DNA of 64,000 bases from assembly GCA_934899185.1 (NCBI GenBank), contig CAKXYI010000007.1, positions 39,767 to 103,766 on the forward strand, written 5' to 3'. The notes beneath the pieces were generated by a model, which searched no databases, was not told the origin of the DNA, and saw only the letters and a list, made by a program, of their open reading frames with translations. Shown here in pieces: positions 9,729 through 19,262 of the stretch (position 1 is the stretch's first letter; each line of letters starts with the position of its first letter). The position numbers and the translations under genes were made by a program. This stretch comes from an uncultured Lachnospiraceae bacterium. Lineage in GTDB: Bacteria > Bacillota > Clostridia > Lachnospirales > Lachnospiraceae.

Positions 9729-11234
9729 ATGAGCAAAGCAGTAAGTGCTACCGGTACAAAATACCGTAGTGCCAAGACCTGGGAAATGATCATGGCACCG
9801 GCTTGTGCGGGTAACAACATTTGTATGTACATGTGTATGGTTTATGCCAGTTACGCAGGAAGTGAGGGCTATGGTATCGCAACGGCGGTTGTCGGGGTCA
9901 TCATTACCTTATCCAGAATTTTAGATGCCGTGACCGATACGGCGATCGCCTATGTATTTGAAAAATTCCCAACCAAGTATGGTAAGTGTCGACCATTCTT
10001 ATTGATCGGCTGGATCATTGAGGCCGGTGCTGTCTATTTAATGTATGGTGCAGGTGCCAACCACTTTAAGGGCGTGGCTGGACTTGTTATGTTTATCCTG
10101 ATCTACATTATCTATATCATCGGTTACACGGTAAACAACGTAGCCGGATCTGTTATGGCATCCGTTCTTACCAACGATCCAAAGCAGCGTCCAATGTTCA
10201 ACTTTGTATCTACCGCATTTTCTTACGGTGTACCGATCCTTTTGAGCAATGTTGTTACTTTCAACATTTTGCCAAAGTATGACAACCAGTACAATATGCC
10301 GATGTTAAAGGAAATGACCTTATTCTACATTGCAGTTTCTCTTGTCTGCTGTATCATTTCTATGATCGGTATTGCAAGAGCAGATAATGACGAGGTCTGG
10401 AAAGAAGCAAATGCCAAGATCGGCGGCAAGCAGGAAAAGGTCGGACTCAAGCAGATGTGGGAAGTCCTTTCCAAGAACAAGGATGTGCAGCGTTACATCG
10501 TTACCTGTGCAACCGATAAATTCGCACAGACCACAGCAACCCAGTCCGTTATCATGAACTTACTTTCCGGTGTATTGATCGGATCTTATGCAGCAACTCA
10601 GGTGGCAAATAACTATGCTTCTGTCATTGGTCTGATCTTTGCCTTTGGTGGTGGTATCGTCATTGGAAAGATCGGAGCCAAGAAAGGAACCGTATGGTTC
10701 TCATGGTTCTCCATTGCAATATCTGTGATCCAGTTGGTCGTATGTATCATCTTGGGACCAAGCGGTATGCGTGAGATCGGAACTACAGGTTCTTGGGCAT
10801 TTATGCTTTGGGTAGCATGTACGGTTGGTATGACCGCAGGCAGAATGCTCCTTTCAGTGGCAGCAGGTACCATGCGTGCAGATGTTACAGATGCAGAGGA
10901 ACATCGTTCCGGCAACTTTATGCCATCTGTTATCGCAGGTGTTTACTCTCTCTTTGATAAGGGTATGTCATCTATCTGTGCTATGATCGCAACTGCAGCC
11001 ATCTCTCTGATCGGTTATGTAAATACCGTACCACAGATGGGCGACAAGGTTACCAGCGGTGTATTCTGGATGGCACTTGGACTTTCCTTTGTACTTCCGA
11101 TCATCGGCTTCCTTTGCAATATCCTTGCCATGAAGAACTACACCTTGGATGTAGAAACATTGGCACAGGTACAGGCTGATAACCAGGCAAAGCGTGATGC
11201 AGCAGCAGAACAGTTACATCAGGCAGAGGCTTAA
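9729..11234 (+). CDS. GPH-family sugar:cation symporter (MFS)
   Basis: A 501-residue, 12-helix permease of the glycoside-pentoside-hexuronide:cation symporter family (MelB/UidB-like). Visible hallmarks are the early segment LDAVTDTAIAYVFEKFPTKYGKCRPFLLIG, cut here as LDAVTDTAIAY and KYGKCRPFLL, which is the usual GPH motif DxxxG.xxDrT.xrwGRrRP-like region. It probably imports a glycoside or hexuronide with Na+ or H+. A strong ribosome site (AAGAGGAGG) lies upstream. It is a single-gene unit bounded by the divergent AraC gene and a strong terminator. Confidence 0.87.
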   Translation: MSKAVSATGTKYRSAKTWEMIMAPACAGNNICMYMCMVYASYAGSEGYGIATAVVGVIITLSRILDAVTDTAIAYVFEKFPTKYGKCRPFLLIGWIIEAGAVYLMYGAGANHFKGVAGLVMFILIYIIYIIGYTVNNVAGSVMASVLTNDPKQRPMFNFVSTAFSYGVPILLSNVVTFNILPKYDNQYNMPMLKEMTLFYIAVSLVCCIISMIGIARADNDEVWKEANAKIGGKQEKVGLKQMWEVLSKNKDVQRYIVTCATDKFAQTTATQSVIMNLLSGVLIGSYAATQVANNYASVIGLIFAFGGGIVIGKIGAKKGTVWFSWFSIAISVIQLVVCIILGPSGMREIGTTGSWAFMLWVACTVGMTAGRMLLSVAAGTMRADVTDAEEHRSGNFMPSVIAGVYSLFDKGMSSICAMIATAAISLIGYVNTVPQMGDKVTSGVFWMALGLSFVLPIIGFLCNILAMKNYTLDVETLAQVQADNQAKRDAAAEQLHQAEA

Positions 11235-11258
11235 TTGCTGAATTACATAAACAAATCA

Positions 11259-11293
11259 CAGAGGTCAGCATGGGCGCTGACCTCTGTTTTTTT
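11259..11293 (+). terminator. Rho-independent terminator after the GPH symporter
   Basis: A perfect 11-base stem, CAGAGGTCAGC (11259-11269) with GCTGACCTCTG (11276-11286), is followed by seven T. Confidence 0.93.
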
Positions 11294-11381
11294 ATCTTGG
11301 CTTGTGTTATACTCGGGCTTGAACGTTTGAAAAAGTATCTAAAAAAGCCAATGTGGTATAAATAAAAGGAGAGAAGAAATC

Positions 11382-12083
11382 ATGGAAGAGGCAAGCATGC
11401 AGATCATCGGACATGTGCATACGGATTTCCCGACCAAGTTTGGATTGCCCAGACAGAGCGGGCTGGTAGAGGAACTGGTCGGGCGCATCGAATTGGAACC
11501 GGAATTTCGCCGCGCCGAAGCCTTCCGTGGCATTGAGGAATTTTCCCATCTTTGGATTCTCTGGCAGTTTTCTCTCAGTCAGAAAGAGCATTGGTCGGCA
11601 ACGGTCAAACCGCCTCGCCTGGGCGGGAAAAAGCGTATGGGAGTCTTTGCTACGCGCTCACCCTTTCGCCCCAATCCCATTGGGCTGTCCTGTGTTAAGT
11701 TATTAGGCATCGACTACGATTGTGACAAGGCGCCGGTACTTTATGTGGCAGGAGTAGATATGGTGGACGGCACGCCCATCTATGATATCAAGCCTTATCT
11801 GCCTTATGCGGATGCAAGAGCGGATGCCAAAGGTGGATTTGCCGATGCGGTCTTTTCTCATGCACTGGAGGTGGACTTTCCACAGGAATTGCTGGATAAA
11901 CTTCCAAAAGAAAAGCAAAAGGCGGCGATCGCCTTTTTGAAGCAGGATCCCAGACCGCCTTATCACAATCATGCCGATCAGATCTATAAGATCGCCTTCG
12001 ACCGCTGGGACATCCACTTTACCGTGGAGGGGGACAGAGCCGGTGTTTGCGCTGTGCATACCATCCAGGACGCAGAAAGGTGA
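11382..12083 (+). CDS. trmO: tRNA (N6-threonylcarbamoyladenosine-37) N6-methyltransferase TrmO
   Basis: A 233-residue protein of the TrmO/TsaA (UPF0066) family, which uses S-adenosylmethionine to convert t6A37 to m6t6A37 in certain tRNAs. The beta-barrel domain shows HVHTDFPTKFGLPRQS, the signature GVFATRSPFRPNPIGLS and DGTPIYDIKPYLPYAD. The C-terminal RPPYH segment also fits the family. Its substrate modification is made by the TsaBDE proteins encoded at 58991-63101 in this same window. AAAGGAGAG precedes the ATG. The MATE gene follows after 20 bases. Confidence 0.92.
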   Translation: MEEASMQIIGHVHTDFPTKFGLPRQSGLVEELVGRIELEPEFRRAEAFRGIEEFSHLWILWQFSLSQKEHWSATVKPPRLGGKKRMGVFATRSPFRPNPIGLSCVKLLGIDYDCDKAPVLYVAGVDMVDGTPIYDIKPYLPYADARADAKGGFADAVFSHALEVDFPQELLDKLPKEKQKAAIAFLKQDPRPPYHNHADQIYKIAFDRWDIHFTVEGDRAGVCAVHTIQDAER

Positions 12084-12103
12084 AAAAGGAGAAAGAATAT
12101 AAG

Positions 12104-13495
12104 ATGACACAGTCGAATACAGACAATCGCATAAAATTTGGCTTGGATAAGGCAGTCCTTGGTATGCTGCTTACTCTGGCATGGCCTACGATCTTAGAAA
12201 ACCTTTTAGAGACCATCTTACAATATGTAGATACTGCCATGGTAGGACATCTGGGTGCGCAGGCAACGGCAACGGTCTCCCTGACTTCTACCTATACATG
12301 GTTGATCCAGAGCGTGATAGGCGCATTTGGTGTGGGCTTTCTTTCCTATATTGCAAGGGCAGTGGGAGAAAAAGATCAAAGTAAGATCCGCAAGGCATCC
12401 AGACTTGCCATGATCGTAGCACTGCTTGTCGGGGGCATCCTTATGGTTGTCACTCTTTGGATGGCACCTCATGTGCCGGTCTGGATGGGGGCAGAAAAGG
12501 CGATCCATGCAGATGCAACACGCTATTTTATCTTTATCAACCTGCCTATGATCTTTCGTGCAGCGACAATTATCTTTGGTTCTGCCATCCGGGCGACGGG
12601 CGATACCAAGACACCTATGATCGTCAACGTCTGGGTCAATGTAATCAATATCGGGCTCAACTATGTCTTTATCTATCTTTTGGGACAGGGGGCTGTGGGA
12701 GCCGGTAAGGCGACCATGGTATCTTATACGATCGGAGGTCTTTTGATGACGGTTGTATTCCTGCGCAATCCCAGACTGGATGTACTGGGGAAAGGATCAG
12801 TCATTGTGCAGGGCAAAGGAACGCAAGACGATTTGTCTGTTACGACCAGACAAGTCCTTATGGCTGTCCTTGCCATCAGCCTCCCGGTTGTCATGACCCG
12901 TCTGGCATCCTGCTTGGGACATGTGGTCTTTACCAGTTTTGTATCCTCTATGGATACGATCACCTATGCGGCACACGCCATTGCCATCACGGCGGAGGAG
13001 ATCTTTTATATTCCGGGCTATGGCATGATGGCGGCGACTTCCACTTTGATCGGGCATGCCATCGGTGAGAAAAATAAGCAGAAGGAAAAGGATGTCAAGA
13101 TCGTTTCCGTTGCTCTGATCTTTGGACTCATGTGCATCACTGGTATCCTGCTCTTTGTCGGTGCCCATGGCATGATGTGCATTTTTACCAAAGATCCGCG
13201 GGTGATCGCCATCGGTACACGCTTGCTGCGGATGGTAGCCTTTACGGAACCGGTCTTTGGCACCTCGGCAGTCATGGAAGGTATTTACAATGGTATGGGA
13301 CGCACCCGCTATCCCCTGGTGGTGGAACTCATCAGTATGTGGGGCGTGCGCGTGGTCGGCACTTATCTTTGCGTGCGTGTCTTCGGACTGGGAATCACGG
13401 CGGTCTGGATTATGATGATCTGCAACAATATCTTAAAAGCTGTCCTGCTTGCCTTAGGCTTGCTTGCCATGGGACGAAAAAATGCACAAAAATAG
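12104..13495 (+). CDS. MATE-family multidrug/cation exporter
   Basis: A 463-residue, 12-helix exporter with the two-fold MATE repeat, each half opening with a GxxxPxxxENL-type helix (LTLAWPTILENLLETILQYV; the second is VLAISLPVVMTRLAS). It probably exports cationic drugs or metabolites in exchange for Na+ or H+. The start is set at ATG 12104 because AAAGGAGAAA lies at 12085-12093; a longer frame from 12047 would overlap trmO without its own ribosome site. It is probably co-transcribed with trmO. Confidence 0.88.
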   Translation: MTQSNTDNRIKFGLDKAVLGMLLTLAWPTILENLLETILQYVDTAMVGHLGAQATATVSLTSTYTWLIQSVIGAFGVGFLSYIARAVGEKDQSKIRKASRLAMIVALLVGGILMVVTLWMAPHVPVWMGAEKAIHADATRYFIFINLPMIFRAATIIFGSAIRATGDTKTPMIVNVWVNVINIGLNYVFIYLLGQGAVGAGKATMVSYTIGGLLMTVVFLRNPRLDVLGKGSVIVQGKGTQDDLSVTTRQVLMAVLAISLPVVMTRLASCLGHVVFTSFVSSMDTITYAAHAIAITAEEIFYIPGYGMMAATSTLIGHAIGEKNKQKEKDVKIVSVALIFGLMCITGILLFVGAHGMMCIFTKDPRVIAIGTRLLRMVAFTEPVFGTSAVMEGIYNGMGRTRYPLVVELISMWGVRVVGTYLCVRVFGLGITAVWIMMICNNILKAVLLALGLLAMGRKNAQK

Positions 13496-13598
13496 ATTTT
13501 AGGGTTTATTTTGCAAATATTTCTCCGATATAGAAGATAAGAAACGAAACGTTGAAAAGGATTTCGACATTGTATGAATGATCAAGGAGGACAAGATT

Positions 13599-14222
13599 AT
13601 GAGTATGAATCCGGTAGGAACTACTACGACCGATAGCGTTTACAATCGCTACGGAAAGACTTCTTCTGCCAAGACTTCCAAAGAGGCTGAAAAAACAAGT
13701 GCCACTGAGGAAAAAGAGGCGGTTTATGAGAAGGGAACAACAGAAAAGAAAGCAACTTATTCCATCAACAAGATGAGTTCATCCGATCGTGCAGCACTGG
13801 TGCAGCAGTTGAAGCAGGATCAGGAGAACAGGCAGCAGAGTTTGATCTCACTGGTACAGGATATGATGAACGGACAGGCAAAGTCCTACAGTCAGGCAAC
13901 CGGTGATGATTCTATCTGGAAGTTCTTAGCCAGCGGCAACTTTACTGTGGATGCAGCAACCAAGGCACAGGCGCAGGCTGATATCGCAGATGACGGATAC
14001 TGGGGTGTTTCCCAGACCTCACAGCGTTTGTTTGATTTTGCAAGTGCACTTGCAGGAGATGATGTAGAAAAGATGCAGAAGATGCAGGAAGCCATGCAAA
14101 AAGGTTTCAAGCAGGCGACAGCGGCATGGGGCAAATCGCTTCCAAGCATCAGCCAGCAGACTATGGATGCAGCCAACAAATTGTTTGATGATTATTACAA
14201 ATCCAAAGGCGTAGAAGCCTAG
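13599..14222 (+). CDS. Hypothetical protein, possible flagellum-associated protein
   Basis: A 207-residue soluble protein. The first 60 residues are rich in Ser, Thr, Lys and Glu and look disordered. The rest is helical, with DRAALVQQLKQDQENRQQSL, GYWGVSQTSQRLFDFASALAG and GFKQATAAWGKSLPSISQQT. The GYWGV-QTSQRL and W-G-LP-IS-QT pattern resembles proteins of unknown function found near flagellar genes in several bacteria, but I cannot name a family with certainty. AAGGAGG at 13584-13590 sets the start at ATG 13599. An upstream TCCGATAT resembles the -10 element of the flagellar sigma factor. The gene stands alone, with a long hairpin after it. Confidence 0.7.
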   Translation: MSMNPVGTTTTDSVYNRYGKTSSAKTSKEAEKTSATEEKEAVYEKGTTEKKATYSINKMSSSDRAALVQQLKQDQENRQQSLISLVQDMMNGQAKSYSQATGDDSIWKFLASGNFTVDAATKAQAQADIADDGYWGVSQTSQRLFDFASALAGDDVEKMQKMQEAMQKGFKQATAAWGKSLPSISQQTMDAANKLFDDYYKSKGVEA

Positions 14223-14230
14223 AAATACGA

Positions 14231-14275
14231 AGCCACAGGGACGTTCCTTTTGCCACAAGGAACGTCCCTGTGGCT
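14231..14275. repeat. Perfect 19-base inverted repeat between convergent genes
   Basis: Two 19-base arms (14231-14249 and 14257-14275) are exact reverse complements around a 7-base loop, and the core includes GGGACGTTCCTT. No T-run follows on the + strand. It lies five bases from the stop codon of the convergent MATE gene. It may act as a two-way terminator or be a copy of a dispersed palindromic repeat. Confidence 0.8.
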
Positions 14276-14279
14276 ATAT

Positions 14280-15644
14280 CTAAATCGCTATGTGTGCCGC
14301 AAATTTCTTTTGCAGTTTTTTATGCACATGGAAGAATGCCGGGATGAGGAATACATCTGCCATGATCCAGGCAAAAGGGCTGGCAAAGCAGGCACCCAGA
14401 AAGCCAATCGCCGGTACCAGGGTAAAGGCAACAATGCTTCGCGCCAGCATTTCCATAACGCCTGCAAGGATGGCGAAAATGGAAAATCCCATGCCCTGAA
14501 TGAGGAAACGCACGATGTTGACCAGAGCCAGCGGGAAATAAAAGCAGGACTGGATCAGCAGGAAAGTCTGGGCATCTGCTATAATGGCTGTCTCGTTTGC
14601 GGACAGGAATAAGAGCAGGAGATACTTCCCGGCAAAGAGCAGGACGAAAAAGGCGATGATCGCATAGCAAAGCCCCAGAATGGTTGCTGCTTTTAAGCCT
14701 TCTTTGACACGCCCCAGTTCCATGGCACCGACATTTTGTCCGCCGTAAGTTGCCATGGTAGAACCCAAAGCATCAAACGGACATACGATGAACATGGAGA
14801 TGCGGTTGGCTGCGGTGATGGAGGCGACGGCATCGGATCCTAAGTTGTTGACGGCAGCCTGTAAGATGACTGAGCCGATCGCTGTGATGGAATACTGTAA
14901 GCCCATAGGCACACCCATATGACAGAGGGTGGCAACACAGTGTCCGTTCCAAGCCCATTCGCCCGGCTGCATCTTTAAGATCGGAAACTTTGCTTTCATA
15001 TAGAGGAGGCAGGAGATCCCGGAGATGAACTGGGAGATCACGGTTGCATAACCGGCGCCTTCGACACCCATGCCGATCTGTGTGATAAAGACCAGATCCA
15101 GTACGATGTTGATCCCGGATGCCAGCAAAAGGAAATAGACCGGAGTCTTGGAGTCGCCGAGGGACCGCATGATGCCGGATGTGATATTATATAGGTAAGT
15201 AACCGGAATACCCACAAAAATGATAAAGATATAGGAGTATGCCTGATCTATGATATTGGAAGGTGTCTGCATGAGTTCTAGGATCTGCCGGCAAAAGACG
15301 GAGACGATCAAGGTCATGACAGCAGAAAAAATGAGACAGAGCCAGACACTGTTGGCAACGTATTTGCGCAGGCTTTCATAATCACCGGCACCAAAACGCT
15401 GGGCGACCGGGATGGCAAAACCACTGCATACGCCCATGCAGAAGCCGATAATGAGAAAATTGATGGCACCGGTGGAACCGACGGCGGCGAGGGCATCTAC
15501 GCCCAGAAACTTTCCTACGATAATGGTATCGACCAGACTGTAGAACTGCTGAAAGAGCATACCTACCAAAAGGGGCAGGGAGAAACCAAGGATCAGTGAC
15601 ATAGGTTTTCCTGTCGTTAATTTTTTTGTTGTATCTTTTGCCAT
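14280..15644 (-). CDS. MATE-family efflux transporter
   Basis: A 454-residue, 12-helix MATE exporter of a different branch from the one at 12104: ILGFSLPLLVGMLFQQFYSL, then VGKFLGVDALAAVGSTGAIN, cut here as GKFLGVDALAAVG. The paired helices and the MGVPMGLQYSITAIG repeat are typical. The start is ATG 15644 (MAKDTTKKL), with GGAAAGGA at 15652-15659; the frame upstream lacks a ribosome site. The substrate is unknown. It is a single gene, transcribed against its neighbours. Confidence 0.87.
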   Translation of the reverse strand: MAKDTTKKLTTGKPMSLILGFSLPLLVGMLFQQFYSLVDTIIVGKFLGVDALAAVGSTGAINFLIIGFCMGVCSGFAIPVAQRFGAGDYESLRKYVANSVWLCLIFSAVMTLIVSVFCRQILELMQTPSNIIDQAYSYIFIIFVGIPVTYLYNITSGIMRSLGDSKTPVYFLLLASGINIVLDLVFITQIGMGVEGAGYATVISQFISGISCLLYMKAKFPILKMQPGEWAWNGHCVATLCHMGVPMGLQYSITAIGSVILQAAVNNLGSDAVASITAANRISMFIVCPFDALGSTMATYGGQNVGAMELGRVKEGLKAATILGLCYAIIAFFVLLFAGKYLLLLFLSANETAIIADAQTFLLIQSCFYFPLALVNIVRFLIQGMGFSIFAILAGVMEMLARSIVAFTLVPAIGFLGACFASPFAWIMADVFLIPAFFHVHKKLQKKFAAHIAI

Positions 15645-15818
15645 GATTGCAATCCTTTCCTTATATATCAAAATATGCTTTAGATATAATAGCATGAAAA
15701 AATTTTTTAACAACACTTTCCTAATAAATTTTCTTATTGTATAATGTATTTATCTTCATACATAGAGGCGGTTGAGGGGAATCTGCACATTTGTATAGTA
15801 AACGAGGGGGATAAGACG

Positions 15819-17351
15819 ATGGATTATAATGACGTCATTCGTAACAAAAACAGGATATTAGCGATCACACTCTTGATCTGTATTGTGCTTCGCTGTATCG
15901 TAAATACATTTTTTACCGGGATTGCCGATGTGCTTCCGATGGGGATCGGAGGATTGGTATTCACAGCAATCCTGCTATTCTTGACCAACAAGGTACATCC
16001 GGTGGTCATGATGTATGCCATGGTGGTACTTATGTCGGCCATCAGCATCATTCTGATGATCGCATTTCCGTGTACGACCAATTATCTGATGTTCTTCTTG
16101 GCAATCTTTTTTGTTGTGATCTATGAGGATATCCGGCCGATCATCATGCAGTCAGCCATCAGCGCAGTTGCCATGGTATATTTCTACTTCCGCTATACGC
16201 AGGAGTTGCGGGGTTCCTGGTCGACCGATGCCATGGCAATGTGTGTTGTTTATATTGTCAGTGGTATGCTGGTATATATTTCACTTTGCCGTTTGACCAG
16301 GGAACAGTTCCACCAGTTGCGTAAGACTCACAAGGCAAGTGAAAAGGAGCGCAAAAAAGCAGAACAACTCTTAGCAGAGATTGGCAAGTCTGTCGGTGTT
16401 TTAGATACGACCAGCGGCAAGTTAAGTGACAATATTACGATGACCGGTACCATTTCCGATCAGATCGCTGAGGCTACTGAGGACATCGCGCGCAGAACAG
16501 TGGCAGAGGTCGGAGATATCGAGCAGATCAAGGGCATGGTACAAAACGGAGTTTCCCAGATCAAGGATATCGCGGACAGCAGTACCCGCATGGCGGGGGC
16601 TTCCAATGAGACCAACTCTCAGGTGCAGACAGGCGGTCAGTTGGTAGGAGACCTGTCTTCCCAGATGCAGGATCTCAACAAGCGCATGGAAACGGTTGCT
16701 TCCTCCATCCAGTCCTTATCCGAGGAAAATGCCAAGATTATTGAGATCTTAGCGACACTGGACCAGATCACATCCCAGACCAACCTCTTGTCTTTGAATG
16801 CTTCCATTGAAGCTGCCAGAGCCGGAGAGCATGGCAAGGGCTTCGCCGTTGTAGCAACGGAGATTCGTCAGTTATCTGATGACTCCGCCAAGTTCACAGA
16901 GCAGATCCACGGCATCTTAAATGGTGTAGAGGAGCAGACCGCACAGGTACAAAAGGAAATCTTAGCAGGACAGAAGTCTGTAGAAACCTGTACGCAGAAT
17001 GCCAATGATGTCAACTACTCCTTCCAGGAGATCGCTGAGAATACTTCTCAGGTATTGCATCGTGCCAATGTGATCGAGCAGCAGGCACAGGAACTGGAAA
17101 GCCTGATGAACACGACTTTGGAGAATGTCAACAATATCAACGATAACATCGAATCAACATCTGCAGCCATGGAGGAGATTTCCGCAAGTATCAACAATCT
17201 CCATAGCAACATCGGCAATGTGGCAGACGGTTATCACGATATCAATGAGATCACCGAGGCTTTGGTACAGGCATCTGAGCCGGAAGCCGAGGAGGAAGAC
17301 GAAGATTTGCCAAAGAAGAAATTGAAAAAAGTCAAGATCGATTTATCTTAA
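15819..17351 (+). CDS. Methyl-accepting chemotaxis protein with six-helix membrane sensor
   Basis: A 510-residue chemoreceptor. About six hydrophobic helices fill residues 12-165 and there is no large outer sensing domain, so it likely senses inside or at the membrane. A cytoplasmic coiled-coil signalling domain follows, with the conserved hairpin tip NLLSLNASIEAARAGEHGKG-FAVVA that docks CheA and CheW. The acidic and lysine-rich tail (DEDLPKKKLKKVKIDLS) has no CheR-binding pentapeptide. ATG 15819 is chosen because CGAGGGGG precedes it; an earlier frame from 15744 has none. Its presence implies flagellar motility. Confidence 0.9.
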   Translation: MDYNDVIRNKNRILAITLLICIVLRCIVNTFFTGIADVLPMGIGGLVFTAILLFLTNKVHPVVMMYAMVVLMSAISIILMIAFPCTTNYLMFFLAIFFVVIYEDIRPIIMQSAISAVAMVYFYFRYTQELRGSWSTDAMAMCVVYIVSGMLVYISLCRLTREQFHQLRKTHKASEKERKKAEQLLAEIGKSVGVLDTTSGKLSDNITMTGTISDQIAEATEDIARRTVAEVGDIEQIKGMVQNGVSQIKDIADSSTRMAGASNETNSQVQTGGQLVGDLSSQMQDLNKRMETVASSIQSLSEENAKIIEILATLDQITSQTNLLSLNASIEAARAGEHGKGFAVVATEIRQLSDDSAKFTEQIHGILNGVEEQTAQVQKEILAGQKSVETCTQNANDVNYSFQEIAENTSQVLHRANVIEQQAQELESLMNTTLENVNNINDNIESTSAAMEEISASINNLHSNIGNVADGYHDINEITEALVQASEPEAEEEDEDLPKKKLKKVKIDLS

Positions 17352-17420
17352 AATCGTATAGACAGGATAGAAAAAGATACATACTAAGAGGTAGAAAGGA
17401 AATAGGAGATACCACTTAGT

Positions 17421-18311
17421 ATGTATTTTTTATTGGAAAAAAAGGATGGCTGCGGTTATATCCATCCTTATACATGGGAGGAGGAAAAAGAGGATCTGAT
17501 TGATCCTGAGGCTATTCACTCCTGTCTGGTAGAAAAGCAAGATCATGCACTCTTGGTACAGATGCAGGTACCCTTGCAGGAGGAGAAAAAAGTAAAGGGG
17601 AAAAAGCAGACTGTGCCGCTTTTGGGACAGGGACATGCTTTTTCCAAGTTTGCCTTTGTTGTATGGGAGGATGGGATCTGTTTTGCAGATTTTGACGGCT
17701 ATCTACAGGGGATCATGGACCGCTTGCGCAAGGAAAACGGGAAAAAGACACCGGAAGTCATGCTCTACCGGCTTTTTCAGATCCTTGTTGAAAATGATAT
17801 TCATGTTTTGGATGTCATATACAAACAATTGGCGGCTTTGGAAGAAGAGATTCCCAAGGATAATGCCCGCTTTTTCCTTCAGAAAATGTATACCATGAAA
17901 CACAGCATTTATCAGTTGTTTCGTTATTATCAGCAACTGACGGAATTGGTGGATGATCTGATGGAGTGGGAGGGAGGCTTTTTGGATCCGAAAGAAATGG
18001 AATGTTTTTCGCATTTTATCACAAGGACAAAGCGTCTGGCAGATGATATGGAGATTATGCGCGAGTACGCCATGGAGATCTGGGAAATCTACCAGTCGCA
18101 GATTTCTATCCGTCAGAATGATATTATGAAGATCCTGACCATTGTAACGACAATCTTTTTGCCCCTCAGTCTTTTGGCAGGCTGGTATGGCATGAATTTT
18201 GAATATATGCCGGAATTACATTGGCGTTATGGCTATGTGGGGGTTCTGGTGGCGGCGATCCTAATTGTGATCTTTTCCATGATCCTCTTTCGCAGGAAAC
18301 GCTATTGGTAG
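17421..18311 (+). CDS. CorA-family divalent cation transporter
   Basis: A 296-residue protein with a long cytoplasmic alpha/beta and helical part, and two C-terminal membrane helices (about 232-252 and 265-285). The pore signature YGMNF sits between them, as in CorA Mg2+/Co2+ channels; the following loop residues MPE replace the common MPE/MPN periplasmic motif. It forms pentamers in known cases. The gene lies 69 bases behind the chemoreceptor, with its own AGGAG-type site. Ion selectivity cannot be read from sequence. Confidence 0.85.
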   Translation: MYFLLEKKDGCGYIHPYTWEEEKEDLIDPEAIHSCLVEKQDHALLVQMQVPLQEEKKVKGKKQTVPLLGQGHAFSKFAFVVWEDGICFADFDGYLQGIMDRLRKENGKKTPEVMLYRLFQILVENDIHVLDVIYKQLAALEEEIPKDNARFFLQKMYTMKHSIYQLFRYYQQLTELVDDLMEWEGGFLDPKEMECFSHFITRTKRLADDMEIMREYAMEIWEIYQSQISIRQNDIMKILTIVTTIFLPLSLLAGWYGMNFEYMPELHWRYGYVGVLVAAILIVIFSMILFRRKRYW

Positions 18312-18312
18312 A

Positions 18313-18342
18313 TTGACTTTGCGCCCTGAGCAGTGTTATATT
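18313..18342 (+). promoter_or_regulatory. Candidate sigma-A promoter of the amino acid ABC operon
   Basis: TTGACT (18313-18318) and TATATT (18337-18342) are separated by 18 bases, 66 bases before the start codon of the binding-protein gene. Confidence 0.55.
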
Positions 18343-18407
18343 ATACAATATATATGTATATTTATAAATTATAGGCGAAAGCGGAGATGGAAGAAAGGAA
18401 GAGGACT

Positions 18408-19181
18408 ATGAAGTTAAAAAGAGGTTTAGCAGTCGTTCTGGTGGCTGTCCTTGCGGTGGGCATGATGACAGGTTGTGGAAGTAAGAGCAGTGACAAGCAG
18501 GCTACAAGTGATAAAAAGGAAACGCTGGTCATGGCGACCAATGCGACTTTTCCACCATATGAATATGTGGATGGACAGGATTATGCAGGAATCGACGTGG
18601 AAGTGGCACAGGCGATTGCAAAAGAACTTGGTATGGAACTGAAGATAGAAGACGTAGAGTTTGGTTCGATTGTCAGCGGTGTGCAGAGTGGAAAGTTTGA
18701 CATTGGTATGGCAGGTATTACCGTGACGGAAGACAGAAAGAAGAGTGTTAACTTTAGCGATCCATATGCAAAAGCAAAGCAGGTGGTTATTGTAAAAGAA
18801 GGAAGCGACATTAAGACAGTGGATGATTTGAGTTCTGATACAAAGATCGGTGTGCAGCAGGATACCACAGGTGATATCTATACCACAGAAGATTATGGCG
18901 ATAGTGCTGTTACCCGTTACAACAAGGGTGCAGATGCTGTGCAGGCACTTATGTCTGGCAAGGTAGATTGTGTTGTTATTGACAGTGAGCCGGCAAAGGA
19001 ATTCGTAGAAGCCAACGACGGATTGAAAATCTTAGATACCGAATATGTAGAGGAAGAATATGCAATCTGTGTGGCAAAAGATAATGATGAACTGTTGAAC
19101 CAGATCAACGAGGCACTTGACAAGTTGAAGAGCAATGGTACAATTGATGAGATCGTAAATAAATATATTTCGGCAAAATAA
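18408..19181 (+). CDS. Amino acid ABC transporter substrate-binding lipoprotein
   Basis: A 257-residue member of solute-binding protein family 3. A lipoprotein signal peptide ends in the lipobox MTGC, so the mature protein is anchored outside the membrane. The mature part begins with the family pattern ATNATFPPYEYVDGQ and includes FDIGMAGITVTEDRKKSV-NFSDPY, the usual polar amino acid pocket. The start is ATG 18408, preceded by GGAAGAGG; the frame extends further up but without a ribosome site. It is the first gene of a three-gene importer, separated from the permease by an internal terminator. Confidence 0.92.
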   Translation: MKLKRGLAVVLVAVLAVGMMTGCGSKSSDKQATSDKKETLVMATNATFPPYEYVDGQDYAGIDVEVAQAIAKELGMELKIEDVEFGSIVSGVQSGKFDIGMAGITVTEDRKKSVNFSDPYAKAKQVVIVKEGSDIKTVDDLSSDTKIGVQQDTTGDIYTTEDYGDSAVTRYNKGADAVQALMSGKVDCVVIDSEPAKEFVEANDGLKILDTEYVEEEYAICVAKDNDELLNQINEALDKLKSNGTIDEIVNKYISAK

Positions 19182-19196
19182 AAGCCAGATGGAGGA

Positions 19197-19229
19197 AGGG
19201 TCAGACCTCAGCGTTTGACCCTTTTTTTT
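19197..19229 (+). terminator. Internal terminator/attenuator between binding protein and permease genes
   Basis: AAGGGTCA (19197-19204) pairs with TGACCCTT (19216-19223), followed by a run of T. It lies inside an operon, so partial read-through would give much more binding protein than membrane components. Confidence 0.8.
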
Positions 19230-19262
19230 CAGTGTTATGGTAAATAAGAAAGGAACATACAA

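Noticed and set aside
12047..12103. Longer N-terminus for the first MATE protein
   Set aside because: It would lie inside trmO without a ribosome site, while ATG 12104 has AAAGGAGAAA in front.
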